The notes under the pieces are model-generated. The model was not told the DNA's origin, did no database searches, and was given only the letters and a program-made list of their open reading frames with translations. Position numbers and translations under genes: made by a program. DNA of 64,000 nt from Mycogone perniciosa (Eukaryota > Ascomycota > Sordariomycetes > Hypocreales > Hypocreaceae), in contig JAOALB010000082.1 in assembly GCA_025331125.1 (NCBI GenBank), forward strand, positions 62,001-126,000, given 5' to 3'. Positions 14,102 through 27,200 of the stretch are shown here, piece by piece. Positions within the stretch are counted from its first letter, which is position 1, and every line of letters starts with the position of its first letter.

Positions 14102-14415
14102 ATAATTTAACTTTTTATATAATATCTATTTATAGTATATTAAATTACTTTAACTAAATCTTTTTATTTCTTATTTATATAAAAAATCACTATTTTCCTA
14201 CCTATATCGTTAATAAAATCTTTTATTTTAATAAAATTAAGATTAATTTTTTTTTAAATTAAATTAATAAAAGGTTAATAAAAACATTTATTATTATAAC
14301 AGAGCTAATAATATTATTATAATACTATTATTACTATAATTTAATTTATAAAGTATAAAGAGCTATAAAGAGATTTTTATAGGTAGTATATAAACTATGT
14401 ATATAAATAATATTT
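14040..14415. mobile_element. Inverted-arm (MITE-like) element, heavily mutated copy
   Basis: This is collinear with the element at about 4,205-4,600. The left arm lies at about 14,040-14,101 and the right arm at about 14,345-14,413, and the interior is recognisable. One interior stretch reads CTATTTATAGTATATTAAAT here against CTATTTACAGTATATCAAAT in the other copy. Another reads ATTATTATAACAGAGCTAAT here against ATTATCGTAACGGCGCTAAT. Both C-to-T and G-to-A changes are present on the same strand, as RIP produces. No protein is encoded. Confidence 0.6.
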
Positions 14416-14748
14416 TCTTTTAATTTATTTATTTACTTATAATTATATATTTAATATTTTGTTAAATATTACTATTTTAACTATCTTCATAATTTATAAT
14501 TCACTTATACTTACTTTATTAAGTAAATATAAGTGAAAGTAGGTTAAAGTATATATAGGTAAAACATTTAGGGGGTAGACTACGGAGTACATAAAATATT
14601 AACCTAGCTATAAAAACTCTTGCGCTCCACCTTTATATAACCCAACCTCTAATGAAAAACACCCCCTGGCCTCGTACTGCTCCATGGTTCCATAGGTACA
14701 ATAAAGTCAAAGCACTTACGCAATCCCGATACTCTCAATGTCGTAGCT

Positions 14749-17700
14749 ATGAACCGAGATTTAGGCCTTGTCGGTTGTCTCGTGGACAGGGTCGCCAGCA
14801 GGGTGAGCATTCAACCAACAATTAGTAGAGTCTTCGGAGGGCTATTCCTGCTAACGCAGCGGTGCAGCTGCCACATCGATCGGGGACCAGCGGTCAACGC
14901 CTCCAAGAGGACGACGTGTTGCATATCACGAGGTCCACGCTAGTTGAGCTGAGCAAGACCGCCGTAGACGTGATTCTCGAGTCTCTCGTGAGCCTCCTTG
15001 AGGATCTAGCGCAGCCCTACAGCTCTGTCAGCGCCCACCCAAGTCATGTCCTGTCATCGGAGCTCTTCGTCTTGGCCCTTGTGGCGGATTGTTGCTCTGC
15101 GGGCTGGGCTGCTCAATGTCGTGATAATGAGGTGGATACAGACTCTCACCCAGCGCCACTAGATGAGACTCTCGTTAGTCGCATCTTTGATACCCTGAAG
15201 CATCTGCTTGAACCTCTTCCCGACAACTATATGCTGCCAGCCCAGTCACTCTTCGATCAAGTATCAAGTCGCAGCATCGCTGTCCCACGTTCAGAGCGTG
15301 CTCCTTCGCAGGAAGCCCATGATACCTCCGCCGATGACAATCAGCTCAGTGTCCATCTGTCCGGTTTTGACAATCATGCAAAGACGGTGGTCGAATACAT
15401 CACGGCTTCCAGCTGGTCCTTTGCCTTTGACTACATCAGAAGCGTTATTTACAACATCCGTACTACCGTTATGACAGATGCAAATTCCGAACCTTCGAGC
15501 TTTTCTCAAGGAGCCGAGAAAGCTTCCCTCGTAATTCTGCGGCTTTTGTCCTTTTTCCGGGTGGATAGCTCCAAGCTTGGCTTCGTCATTCAAGAGATCT
15601 GTTCCAGCTACCTCCACTTTCGGAAGCCATATCAGAACACTGTGGCTGCAGTCATATCTCTACTCATAGCTCGATGGCTAGATCGCAAACCTCATGAATT
15701 TGTCCGTCTCCACCGTCTCCATAAGCGGCTTGATGGTGGTGCAGACACTCTCTTTGATATGACCCAAACAGTTGCAGACAATGGCCGGTGGAAACTCCAA
15801 CTGTATCCACTGCAGACCACCTTGCTCTTCCTTATGCCTGATGTTTTTGAGGTCGCGAGTAACTTGAGAGAGGCGAAGAGCAACAGTGTAATAAAGAGGG
15901 TGTCATTTTTAGATGCGCTGAGAAAGGCGATGAGAAATGGAAGTGAGCAGGCCGGGTATTGCGTCATTTCTCTGCTTCGTGCTGCTCGTCATTTTGACGC
16001 GGAAAGCGATTCTGCCCTTGTCAGTTATGCCATGGATGTCCAGGATGAAGTGCGGGATGCTGTCTTTCGTCAATCCTCTCTGAGCCTGCCTTCTCCCCAG
16101 TTTGACCAGAATATGATCACCGCGGCCTTCATTAGCCTAGCGCATCTCAATATGGATGGCTGCGTCGATACCCTCATTGGTAGCTGTATCTCGCCATCAG
16201 CTCCGGACAGCTTCAAAATTGCGAGTGTTCAGGCATGTTGCTACTTTGCAAGGCAGCCGTATGCTCTCAAATACCACGATCTGTTTGATAAAGCACTTCT
16301 CTTTATGCAGTCACAGCTGAAGGTCTGTTCCATCACAATCATACATACAATGTTATCTCACGCACTAATGGGGATCAGGCCGGGTGTGAAAATTCGGGAG
16401 ATTCAGCGAATGAGCTTTCAAGGGAGGACACGGACATGATATGCAGTATCCTTCAATTTTTTGATGCCTTCCCGGCAGCTTTATTAGAAGAATTTTCAGG
16501 GCGGACACCAGACACAGGCTTAATTAAACCATTCCTTCTTTCTGTGTTGTCATCTGACAAGGCGATACGTCAAGCTGCAACTGGCGCTGCAGAAAGACTT
16601 TTTGCAGGATATCCAGAAGCCTTGAAATTGTTCAACAAAAAATGTCATTCTGGAAGTCAAGGGCTTCCAAAGGAACTATGGAGCCGGAGGTAAGCTGACT
16701 CCTTACACGAAATACTCCCAGCTAACAAGCTCCCAGTTCCAAAGTCCTCCTTAGGCTATGCGAACAAGTTGCCATCCACCGCAAGGCCTCTGAACTGACC
16801 ACTATGCATGGTTATCTTAAGGCCCGCCTTATTCTATTGAAGAATATCCCCGTACGCTGCTCCTCCCCCATGACTTCCCTACTATCGTTATGATCTCGAA
16901 ATATTGACTTAATATCTGAAGGAATTATCCGATATTCCGGACGATGTGCTTGATGTGGCCGTTGCTTCGTCCAAACTAGAAACTATTCTCCTGGTTTCGC
17001 TTTGCTCAGCCGACATCGATACCTGCCAGTTAGTGACATCTTGTATCGGGCTCTTTCTAGAGGAGTGCTCCTGTGTGGACAAGAGTGCGGAATTGGCCAA
17101 GTCATCTGCCTCAGTGCTCCGTAATGGAGACATATTTCGGGAGATAGCGTCCCCTGCCTTTCGATTTACGGGGCTGGTTGCTTTCCAAAAGAGAATCCGT
17201 AACCTTTTGCGCCGTATGCAATTTCCAACTATGGGTATTCTAAATGCCTGGGAAATGGCGTTTGACCGTTGGATTCACTTGGTCAAAGAGGTCTCAACAT
17301 CGCCCACGGATTCGATTGATGACAAGCTACTATCGGAGTGGCGCAACTTCTCAGGTTTCCTTGCGTCTCTCGGCGGCATCTGTACTGCAGACCAGTCCAT
17401 AATCCTTGAGGAGCCGTCACTTGGCGGCTTGAGATGGATTGATCGATCCTCTGAGCACTCTGAGGAGTCGCTTCTTACACGTTATCTCAGGTTGGGCATC
17501 CAGCTTCTGGCTTGTGCTAATGTGAGAGTCCGAGAGGCAATGCGAGAGATTTTGTCTAGTGAGGTATCGTCGGTTCTCTACCAGTCCTTGTTTAAGGTTT
17601 TAGAATCGGAGCTAGATGTTCTCTTCGCAGGTGTGCTCGCACCAGCCGATAAAGCTCAGGAAAGCGACATAATCTTCGCTGAGCAGGCTGCTTCTTTGCT

Positions 17701-20700
17701 GAAAACATTGGTTGAAAGGCTGGAAAGTCCTTCAGATCTTGGAGCCGCCTCATCTATTCACCTGGGTCTCATGACTCTCAACTTCGCTAAATTTATTGAC
17801 AGTGTTGCCGATACAGCAAATACTCTGCGCGTGAAGATCCGAGTATGTCAACTGTGCGAGGCCGTAACAAAAAGAAAAGAGCATTTGAATCTTCGAGACG
17901 ACGTGCGCATACGAAATCAACTTCTTGAATACACCTTTGGTTGGATAGACCGGCCGCGCTCCCCGCAATTGGACCATGGCAATGCAGGAATACGGCAAGA
18001 TGATTTGAGCAGAGTTCAAAAAGATCTTGACAAGGCTTGCTTGCGGTCACTTGCTGATCTCACATTTCGGCTGCCACTGCAGCCTTCCGACGGCCAAACG
18101 GATGCAGGTATGAGCGAAATGAAGTCTCAGATGTTTCATACATACTTCAACCGATTTCTCTCTCTTCTGAACCATGAACCACCCGAAGCAAACCGAGCAG
18201 AGCCACCCTCAAGCGTGACTGGTCGAGACGACCTGGTATCCAATTCAGACTTGGCCATAACCATCCTCTCCAATCTTCTTAGCGCCAACATTGACGTTGG
18301 TTTGAAGCATTCCCTTAATATCGGTTACCATGACAATGTGGAGATTCGGACCGCTTTTGTCAAGGTCCTTTACAATATATTGATCCAGGGGACGGAATTC
18401 AGCAACCTGACAGACTCTGCTGTTAGCGAAAAATACGAGGAACTCTTAGATGTTCGTTACATAAAATCCCCACTGGCCCCTGACTGACACGCTGATCAAT
18501 GGACCAAGCTACTCACAAGGGATCTATCACTCTCTGTCTCGATGAGTGCAATTTGTCCTAGCACTGAAGTCGATGAACTTACCATCTGTCTACTGACTGT
18601 GTTTGAGCAGCGGGGCCTCACCTTTCAGCTCTTCGACGCGCTCATCAGGGCAGAAATAGAACAAACTGGTAGGATGTGATCCCGTTAATCATCTCTAACA
18701 TTGACTGTTACTATGGAACCCGAGCTCACTTGGTTACAGAAAATGAGGCAGAAATCTTGCGCCGAAATTGTGTCGTTACGAAGATGCTATCTGTTTATGC
18801 GAAGTGGAAAGGCTTTGCATATCTGCAAACTACTTTACACAAGGTCCTTGAAAGGCTCATGCTGACCTCGCAAGACCTCGACTTGGAACTTGATCCAGCG
18901 AGGGTCAGCACGCCAGAAGAGTTGCAGAAGAATGCTCTTCAGCTTCAGATCGTTGCGAAGGTATTCATGGACGACATATGTGCATCCGCCCCCAATATAC
19001 CGGCTTCGTTTAGGAGAATCTGCAGTATAGTAAGTTGTAACAGAGGTGCACTGCAGTCCACCAAAACTGCTTACATTCCGGTTAGATATCCGATGCGGTT
19101 TTGTCTCGATTTCCTAACGCCAAATACACGGCAGTCGGGGCTTTTGTATTCCTTCGATTTTTCTGCCCAGCGATCGTGGCCCCCGAGGTGGAAGGGCTTG
19201 TTCCAACAGCACCATCGAAGGAAATGCGCCGCGGATTGTTGCTCATCGCCAAAATTATACAAAACCTGGCGAATAACGTTCTCTTCGGAACGAAGGAACC
19301 ATACATGTTCCCCCTCAATCTTTTTCTTGTTCAAAACATACATGTTGTGATGGCTTTTCTACGCGAAATATCTGTAGGTTTACAGCTCTTTATTGTCCTG
19401 CCCTATCAAGGAGGCTTACACATATAGGTGCCACCTGAACATGTTGATAATAGTGTCAGCAAAAAGATGGTCGATTTTGGGTCATGTGTAGCCTTGCACC
19501 GTTTTCTATATGACCATTGGGACCACCTCCGACAAACCCTCGTTTCCCGAGAGAGGAGAGACTATGTTAGGTCGCCTGGAGAGCACACTCGCGGCCGCTC
19601 GCCGGTTTTGGAGCCCCTGCGCAATCTCATTGCAAACCTCGGGCCTCCTCCACTGGCTATATCGTGGAATCGACCCTCGATCTCTACAAACAGCCCTCCC
19701 TTATACTCTCGATTCCAGAACTTCATGCTTCGTAATGCTTTCCGGAGCACAGAATCTTTCCTGACATCTAGGGCAGTGTACGACGGTGGTGAGAGCAAGG
19801 TGAGTAATTGTCGTACTTCAATATATGCTTTGTATTCGTCTCACCGACTTGCAGGATGGACTTTCAATTCTCTGTGTGATTTTGCGTCACATTGAGACCG
19901 AGAACATTGACCATGATACAATGCTATATTGCTATCTCAAGGTAAGGTGTCAATTGTTACATTCAACATGAGCCATCACTCGACATGTTTACTCACCAAA
20001 CACGCACATCCCCATTGACATCTTCGACATCTGCAATACAATAATAGAAATAATGACTGGTATTAGATTGCTAGTAGACTTTGGCATGAACCTTTCGGCC
20101 TCTTCATCGATGCAACATGCTATAACGGACGAAATGAGCCTCGCGACGACTTCTTTAAGATGCTGGACCTCCTAACGCCATCCGAGTTATCCCTGAATCT
20201 GGCAAGAATTTATATATATAACATGAATAGTGCCTTCAAGTAAGTTCTTGGCCATCAACTGAATTATGTGGTGTGGCTGACAACATTTGTCCAGACGATG
20301 CTTCCGGCGCCTTTTACGTGTCTCCACTAAAACCGAGAGCAGTGTTTTTCATCCGAATAATGTGGAATATCACTTGATAGGAAGCCTACAGGACTTACAA
20401 ACGCATTTTCATCTCAGCCAATTGCATCTTCCTAAGGAAACCATTAGCGTTGTTACCGACACTCGTTATATGTTTCAGCAGATTACCCGGCTCTCCAAGT
20501 CGAAAGGAAAAGTTGACGTGCTCATCAAGGTGGGAAGCCAGTTTGTTCAAGTAACGACGACAAAGAAGCAAGAGATTCTTTCCGGCCTACGTCTTAGCAC
20601 GACTGTGAATGATATCTTCCGACTCGGAGAAGTAGATGAAGCTGCAACAACTATCCAGACCGAGAATGATTCTGCTTTTGCTCTTAGGGCAGATGGAGGT

Positions 20701-23256
20701 AAGATTGTCATGTGTTTCACGAGCCCCAAGAAATCGGATGTTCTTCAAACAATTCGCGGCGCGAAGAGCAAACACGGGAAGGACGGTAGGACCTATAAGC
20801 CCTTCGAAAGGCTCATGCGGCCGCAAGACGTGCCTGGCACCTTACTCAATCTAGCTCTTACCAATCTATTGAGCTCGGATCATTCGCTGAGATTATCATC
20901 GTATAATCTACTCGGAGCACTTTGCCGAGCCTTCAAGTTCAGTGCTGCGGCTAGGCTATCATGCGCTGGAGGTAGGTCTGAAAGGAAGCTCTTCGCCATA
21001 TTGATGGAACCCCGTAAATGTACTAACATACCTCCTTCTAGACCTCTCTGTTCCAATGGAGCCCACCAAATTTGTGGTTGAAATCAGCAATGTCTTGGCG
21101 AATGAAGAGCCACAGCTTACATCTGATTTCCTGACGGAGTTTTTTGTTGGCTGGGAAAGCTTCCCAGACGAACAGAAACCACTCAGTCTAGCATACATGG
21201 CCCCCTGGCTGGCTGGCCTTCGAGCAAATGTCCTAACAAGTGAAATTGATGGTGATAAGGGTAGAGAGAAAGTCGCTACTCTTTTTCGGAAACTTATCGA
21301 TCTCATTGTGCTAGACCAGAGTCTCTCGTATACTCTCGAGCACTTCGTTCTGCCTTCAATTGCACAAGATGAAATACTCCTGGACATATTTTTGGATGAA
21401 CTCATGAAGACAGCATTGAGCTATGGCGGACACGAAGAAACATTGGATATCATATCTCCAGTCGTGGTCGGCATTGGTACCATTACGCTTCGGGGAAAAA
21501 TCCTCTCGCGGCTTCGCAAAGCACTCAACCGCTCATCACTTCGACCAACGAGATACCTCCAGGATAATCCAGTATGGGCAGAAATATGCATCCTTCTGCA
21601 GTTTTGTCTCGCCTTATCATTTGATAGTGGCGTTCAGTCTCAACTGTTCTTGCCCGAGATTTTCCACATTGTGACAATGCTAGCCAACACTGGTGATCAG
21701 AGCGTGCGTCTGCTTGTCTACAAGTTATTAGTAAACTCGATCCATGCGGTTTGCACATCGTTTAACCTGGATGACGCTAAGCTTGTCAAGCTGAGGGCAA
21801 ATCTTGATTTACTTTGCGAGCCTCGGGGTGACATATTCTCGCCCTCGACTTCTATGCGCGATGGTGCCTCGGTCTCTACAGTACATGACTCAGGACCGAC
21901 TCTAGCCGCTACTGAGAATCTAGCAGCCATCCTGTTCGATATCTGTTCTATTGCGGCCCCTTCTGTCGACATGGCAAATGCTTGGCGGTCGCGTTGGATG
22001 AGTCTCGTTGCAAGCACGGCTTTTCAGAACAACCCTGCTGTTCAACCAAGGGCGTTCGCGGTAATGGGCTACCTAGCACGTGAGGAAGTGGATGATGACC
22101 TACTCTACCAAGTTCTGGTTGCCCTACGACATAGCGTTAGCCAGTTTGGGGATGATGGCAACAGTGAGATGCTAGTCTCCATCATCACATCTTTGTCCAA
22201 GATGATGGCCAAGTTACCATCAGCCTCTCGGTACGGGCTTCAGCTGTTTTGGCTGGCCATGACACTCGTTCGACTCGTGCCGGCAGGCCTCTTTAACTGC
22301 ACAGCCCAGTTCCTTGAAGCAATTTTGACCAATGTTGGTACCATTGGTAATGTGAGGGGCGAGAAAATGGTTCCTCTTCTTCTGCGAAGTCGAAGCCAGT
22401 TAGAGGAAGCTGCCTTACCACTAGACGATGCGTATGGCATTCATTTTGATCATGATAACTTTCACTTTGCAGTATGTGCATGTTTGGTGCGAGGTCTCAC
22501 GGATACTGTTACAAGGCTAACGGCAATCCGTGTTCTGTCCTCATTTCTAGAAATGGCAAACTGGGCAGAGGATTCCCCGCCGGCTAGTGTTCGCCATGCA
22601 ATGCACGCCTCACCATACTTGGCCTTAATTCTAGCACGAGGTGTCGGCCATGAAGATTTCAGAGACAACCTCTGGATGGCTGGTATTAATCCTGGAGGAG
22701 TCAGCAGCACAATTACGTCGGGTGGCCGCCAGCATATTGGTAACATAAGAGACAGAGATCTCTTGCTCATTTCCGCCATAGAGCTAGTTGACTTTCAGTA
22801 CTTGGAGGAGAGCGCTCAGGCCCGAAGCCTCCAGTGGCTCAACGAGCTCGCAGTGTCACGACCGACTGTCTTCATACAACTGTGAGTTGCTGAGTTAGCG
22901 ATTGATTGATATTCTTGAGCTCATGAGAACCAGGTGTGGCGCCATGCCATCCATTTTGGAGGAAGTTCTTCTCCATGGTCAGGATTCAGTTGCTCTAGAT
23001 TGGGCTCACACGTTGCTTCGAACAATAACGTCCAACACCAATTACTGCGAGGCGATGGGGTCTATGCACCCTCTCACAGAAGCCTTGGATAGCATGGGCT
23101 TTAGTGGTCTGTGGCGCTCCTCGTCTCAGGCACTTTCTGAAGACGTTAAGCGCGAATGTTTCGATTTGACAGAGAAGTTGATCGAGGTAAGAACACACCG
23201 CTCTTCTCCCTGGACCTACACCTCTAAATAACACCTAATAGCTTATTGTCATTTGA
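14749..23256 (+). CDS. ira: Ras GTPase-activating protein, neurofibromin/IRA type (2,539 aa, 15 exons)
   Basis: This protein stimulates GTP hydrolysis by Ras and so dampens Ras/cAMP signalling. Exons (my model): 14749-14802, 14868-16322, 16379-16689, 16737-16851, 16922-18451, 18509-18668, 18740-19029, 19086-19373, 19428-19799, 19855-19941, 20067-20239, 20295-20971, 21042-22881, 22934-23186, 23242-23256. All phases join without a stop. The RasGAP domain spans about residues 1205-1450. The arginine-finger segment LRRNCVVTKM carries the finger arginine near 1216, and the FLRFFCPAIVAPE signature lies at about 1327-1339. Downstream come a Sec14-like region (about 1525-1630) and the PH-like part of the NF1 Sec-PH module (about 1640-1760). 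The rest is helical-repeat-like. Start: ATG at 14749; exon 2 uses the second of two AG sites 8 bp apart, because the first breaks the frame. Donors at 16323 (GTCTGT) and 18452 (GTTCGT) are weak. IRA1 and IRA2 cannot be told apart here. Confidence 0.93.
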
Positions 23257-24208
23257 ATGCCTTGTGAAAAACGGTCTGCCCCTGTATCCTTGTTACAACG
23301 AATGAACGGATGAGGGAAATTTCAAGTAAACATCTACGGAGTACTACGGAGTACTACTAGGTAGTAAGACAAATAAATAATCAAGTACTAGGATGTACTA
23401 CTACACTAAGCCTAGCTGGTAGTATAAAATACTGCCTGTACAAAGTACTTTTTACCCTTTCAAATAAAGGGATTGACTATTCTACCTTCACTTGGCTGTT
23501 GTGCACCCTAAAGATACTTGTCATTTATATAAAGCGCGCAGAAATGAACAGTGTCTCCTGCATAATGTCCTGCTGTTATCGCTTGCAATACGAAGTAATA
23601 GTGGGGTGTCATATTTGGAGTATGACATCGACAAACTGGGGTGCGGAATAGTCAATCCCAAAATAAAACCTTCCTCCTCCACAAGCATCTTGTCTCGCTA
23701 CAGATACAAGTATTGCCTACCTTATATAGTGATATACAGTGCCATGCAAAACGTTTCGGTAAATTTTCTATAGAGTTGCCTTACAAAAGTTACCGAGACT
23801 TTCTTCTCCCCACTATACCTTAGTACTGTCCAAGTAATACAGCATTTATAGTATTAAATAATGCCTAATACTTAATACTTATATAGTATTAGTACTGTGA
23901 TATAGTGCTAGGGTAAATTAAGCCTTCTGGTATTACTAGGCAGTAGTACTCCGTAGTTTTATATAAAATACCTATAATAGCGACTACCTAATAGTAGTAT
24001 ACAAGTTTACCCCGGTATTATAAATGCCGATATCGGTACTGGGTGGGATGTGTAAGATGCCCCGATAAAGAAGTTGCCCCTCTTCCCCCACCATTTAATC
24101 GGATAGCATAAGAGTCATATGAAAAGCTGGGCATATCTTCGTTAACCACCCCCAAAAAGCCTTCATCAAGAGACGAGTGGGTGGTGCAATTGCTTCCACA
24201 ACGCTACA
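23257..24208. other. RasGAP-AROM intergenic region
   Basis: This stretch of 952 bp contains no credible gene. It is more AT-rich than the flanking genes, and parts of 23,780-24,020 resemble the mutated block. It carries two adjacent copies of TACGGAGTAC (23,335-23,354) and one copy of the reverse complement (23,946-23,955), together with many AGTACTA/CTAGTA fragments. AROM starts at 24,209, so its promoter must lie in the right part. Confidence 0.6.
23335..23354 (+). repeat. Tandem pair of TACGGAGTAC
   Basis: Two exact copies of the ten-base motif stand directly next to each other. The motif recurs 13 times in the window, always outside the coding models. Confidence 0.75.
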
Positions 24209-27200
24209 ATGGGAGCAAAAGAGCGGCCTGGGCCCCAGACGATATCTATCCTGGGCGAACCCAACATCATCGTTGATCATGCCCTTTGGCCAAACGTCAT
24301 CATAGAAGACCTTATCGAAAATGTATCATCGTCTACCTATGTTCTCATTACGGACACGAACCTCTTTGATCTATATGTGCCATCCTTCCGGAGTCGATTC
24401 GAGGACCGGCAACAAGGAACGTCAGCCCGCCTACTGACATTTTCCATTCCACCAGGAGAGGCCTCAAAAGGTCGGGAGACCAAAGCTGAGATTGAGGATT
24501 GGATGCTGTCTCAACAATGTACACGAGACACCGTTATAATCGCAGTTGGTGGTGGAGTCATAGGTGATATGGTTGGATATGTCGCCGCCACATTCATGCG
24601 CGGAGTTCGCTTTGTCCAAGTACCAACCACTCTGCTTGCTATGGTTGACTCGTCCATCGGGGGCAAGACAGCCATTGACACGCCAATGGGGAAGAACCTT
24701 GTAGGAGCTTTCTGGCAGCCATGCCGAATATATATTGACCTGGCTTTTTTGGAAACACTCCCTGTGCGCGAATTCATCAACGGCATGGCCGAGGTCATCA
24801 AAACTGCAGCCATATGGGACGAAGCCGAATTCACTGCTTTGGAGGAATCCGCAGCCCACATTTTATCGTGTGTCCGTTCTCGTCAGGCAGATCGACTGAA
24901 GCCCATCAAAGAGATACTGAAGCGCATCGTTACTGGCTCGGCTAGAGTTAAGGCCGAAGTTGTTTCAACCGACGAACGAGAGGGTGGGTTGCGCAACCTG
25001 CTAAACTTCGGTCATTCAATTGGCCACGCAATTGAGGCAATTCTGACACCGCAGCTTCTGCATGGCGAAGCTGTGGCGATTGGAATGATCAAGGAGGCGG
25101 AATTGGCGAGGTTTTTGGGCGTACTACGACCAGAAGCTGTCGCAAGGCTTGCAAAGTGCATTGCGGCCTATGGCTTGCCTACGTCTCTGCAAGATAACCG
25201 TGTTATTAGATTGGTCGCGGGGAAGAAATGTCCAGTTGACACTCTTCTCCAAAAAATGGGGGTAGACAAAAAGAATGATGGGAGTCAGAAGAAGATTGTA
25301 TTGCTCTCAGCGATCGGCAAGACACATGAGGCAAAGGCGAGCGCTGTGGACGATCAATCCATAAGAACGATTCTCTCACCATCTACCTTGGTGACACCCG
25401 GTGTCCCCACGGATCTTCACGTTACCGTTACGCCTCCGGGATCCAAAAGCATTTCGAACCGGGCTCTAATTCTTGCGGCGCTTGGTTCTGGGCCCTGTCA
25501 CATTCGGAACTTGTTACACTCGGATGACACGGAATACATGCTCTCAGCCATTGCGAAACTAGGTGGTATGTCTTATTCGTGGCAGAAAGGCGGCGAAGTT
25601 CTGGCAGTTGAAGGGAATGCTGGTCAGCTTCGAGCTTGCGATGAACCTCTATACATCGGTAACGCAGGTACAGCATCCCGCTTCTTAACGACGGTCGCTA
25701 CCCTTTGCGCCCCGACAGATTCATCCCAATTCATCACCTTGACAGGTAATGCAAGGATGAAAACTCGACCGATTGGGCCTCTTGTCGATGCGTTACGGTT
25801 GAATGGTGTCGAGATCGAGTACCTTGAACAAGAGAAGAGTCTCCCGCTCCGAATTGATGCTGCCAATGGCTTTGAGGGGGGTGTCATAGAGCTAGCAGCC
25901 ACAGTCTCTTCTCAATACGTTTCGTCTATTCTTATGGCAGCGCCGTATGCTAAGAAGGCGGTTACATTACGACTAGTAGGCGGCAAGCCCATCTCTCAGC
26001 CATATATCGATATGACCATCGCTATGATGCAGTCATTCGGCATCTCTGTCACGCCATCCTCTGAGGAGCCGAACACATACTATATTCCCCAAGGTATCTA
26101 CCAGAATCCTCCCGAATACATCATCGAGAGCGACGCTAGCTCGGCCACCTATCCCCTAGCCGTGGCTGCCATTACAGGGACAACGTGCACCATTCCGAAT
26201 ATTGGATCCAAGTCGCTTCAAGGCGATGCGCAGTTTGCCGTCAAAGTATTGAGACCAATGGGGTGTGACGTTCAGCAAAGTAATGACTCCACTACCGTCA
26301 CTGGACCAAAGCCTGGATGTTTGATGGCCTTAGAACACATAGACATGGAGACCATGACAGATGCTTTCCTGACTGCCTCAGTTCTGGCAGCGGTTGCGTG
26401 TGGTACGACTCAGATTACAGGAATTGCCAATCAACGGGTCAAGGAATGCAACCGCATCCTGGCCATGAAAGACCAGTTAGCCAAGTTTGGTGTGGAATGT
26501 AAGGAACTGGAGGACGGGATTGAGGTCACAGGCAAACCGTACAGGGAACTGCATACTCCAACAGCCGGTATCCACTGTTACGATGACCATCGCGTTGCTA
26601 TGAGCTTTAGTGTCTTGTCGCTCGCATCGCCAGGTCCGGTGCTAATTACAGAACGAGAATGCGTCGGCAAAACATGGCCCGGGTGGTGGGATACTTTATC
26701 TCAATCATTCAAGGCAAAACTTGAGGGGGTGGATGCAGAAGTTGGCTATGAAACCCACCCTGAGGCAGATGTGGGTATGCAACGTTCGATCTTCGTCATC
26801 GGCATGAGAGGAGCCGGAAAGACGACAGCGGGTAGATGGATCGCCAAGACGCTTGACTGGAAGTTCATCGACCTCGATCACGAACTAGAGCGGCGAGCCG
26901 GCGTAACCATACCCGAGATGATTGGAGGGCCACGAGGCTGGGAAGGGTTTCGTGAGGATGAGCTGGCGCTTTTGCGTGACGTAATGGAAGCGCAACCCCA
27001 TGGCCACGTATTCTCATGTGGTGGCGGAATAGTTGAGACTCCAGCTGCGAGAGACATCCTCAAGTCACACTGCGCGAATGGCGGCATTGTCTTGCTTGTT
27101 CACCGAAGCACTGATCGGGTGGTTGAATATTTGCTGAGGGATAAGACGAGGCCAGCATACACGAGCGAGATCAGGGATGTCTACACGAGACGGAAACCAT

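Larger units (their letters stand above)
1..14600. repeat. AT-rich, RIP-like gene-free block
   Basis: This block is overwhelmingly A and T, with long TA runs and very few CG dinucleotides, and no reading frame longer than about 65 codons. In filamentous ascomycetes this composition typically comes from repeat-induced point mutation, which turns C into T on both strands of duplicated DNA. Related repeat copies inside the block differ mainly by C-to-T and G-to-A changes, which supports that reading. Short patches of more normal composition survive at about 320-480, 4,200-4,730, 5,322-5,423 and 7,190-7,330. No telomere-type repeats and no recognisable transposon protein were seen. It could be an AT isochore, a pericentromeric or a subtelomeric segment; the sequence alone does not decide. 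Confidence 0.85.

Noticed and set aside
15291..22779. Many antisense frames over the RasGAP gene
   Set aside because: They are shadows of the sense coding frame. The sense strand shows splice phases and domain motifs throughout.
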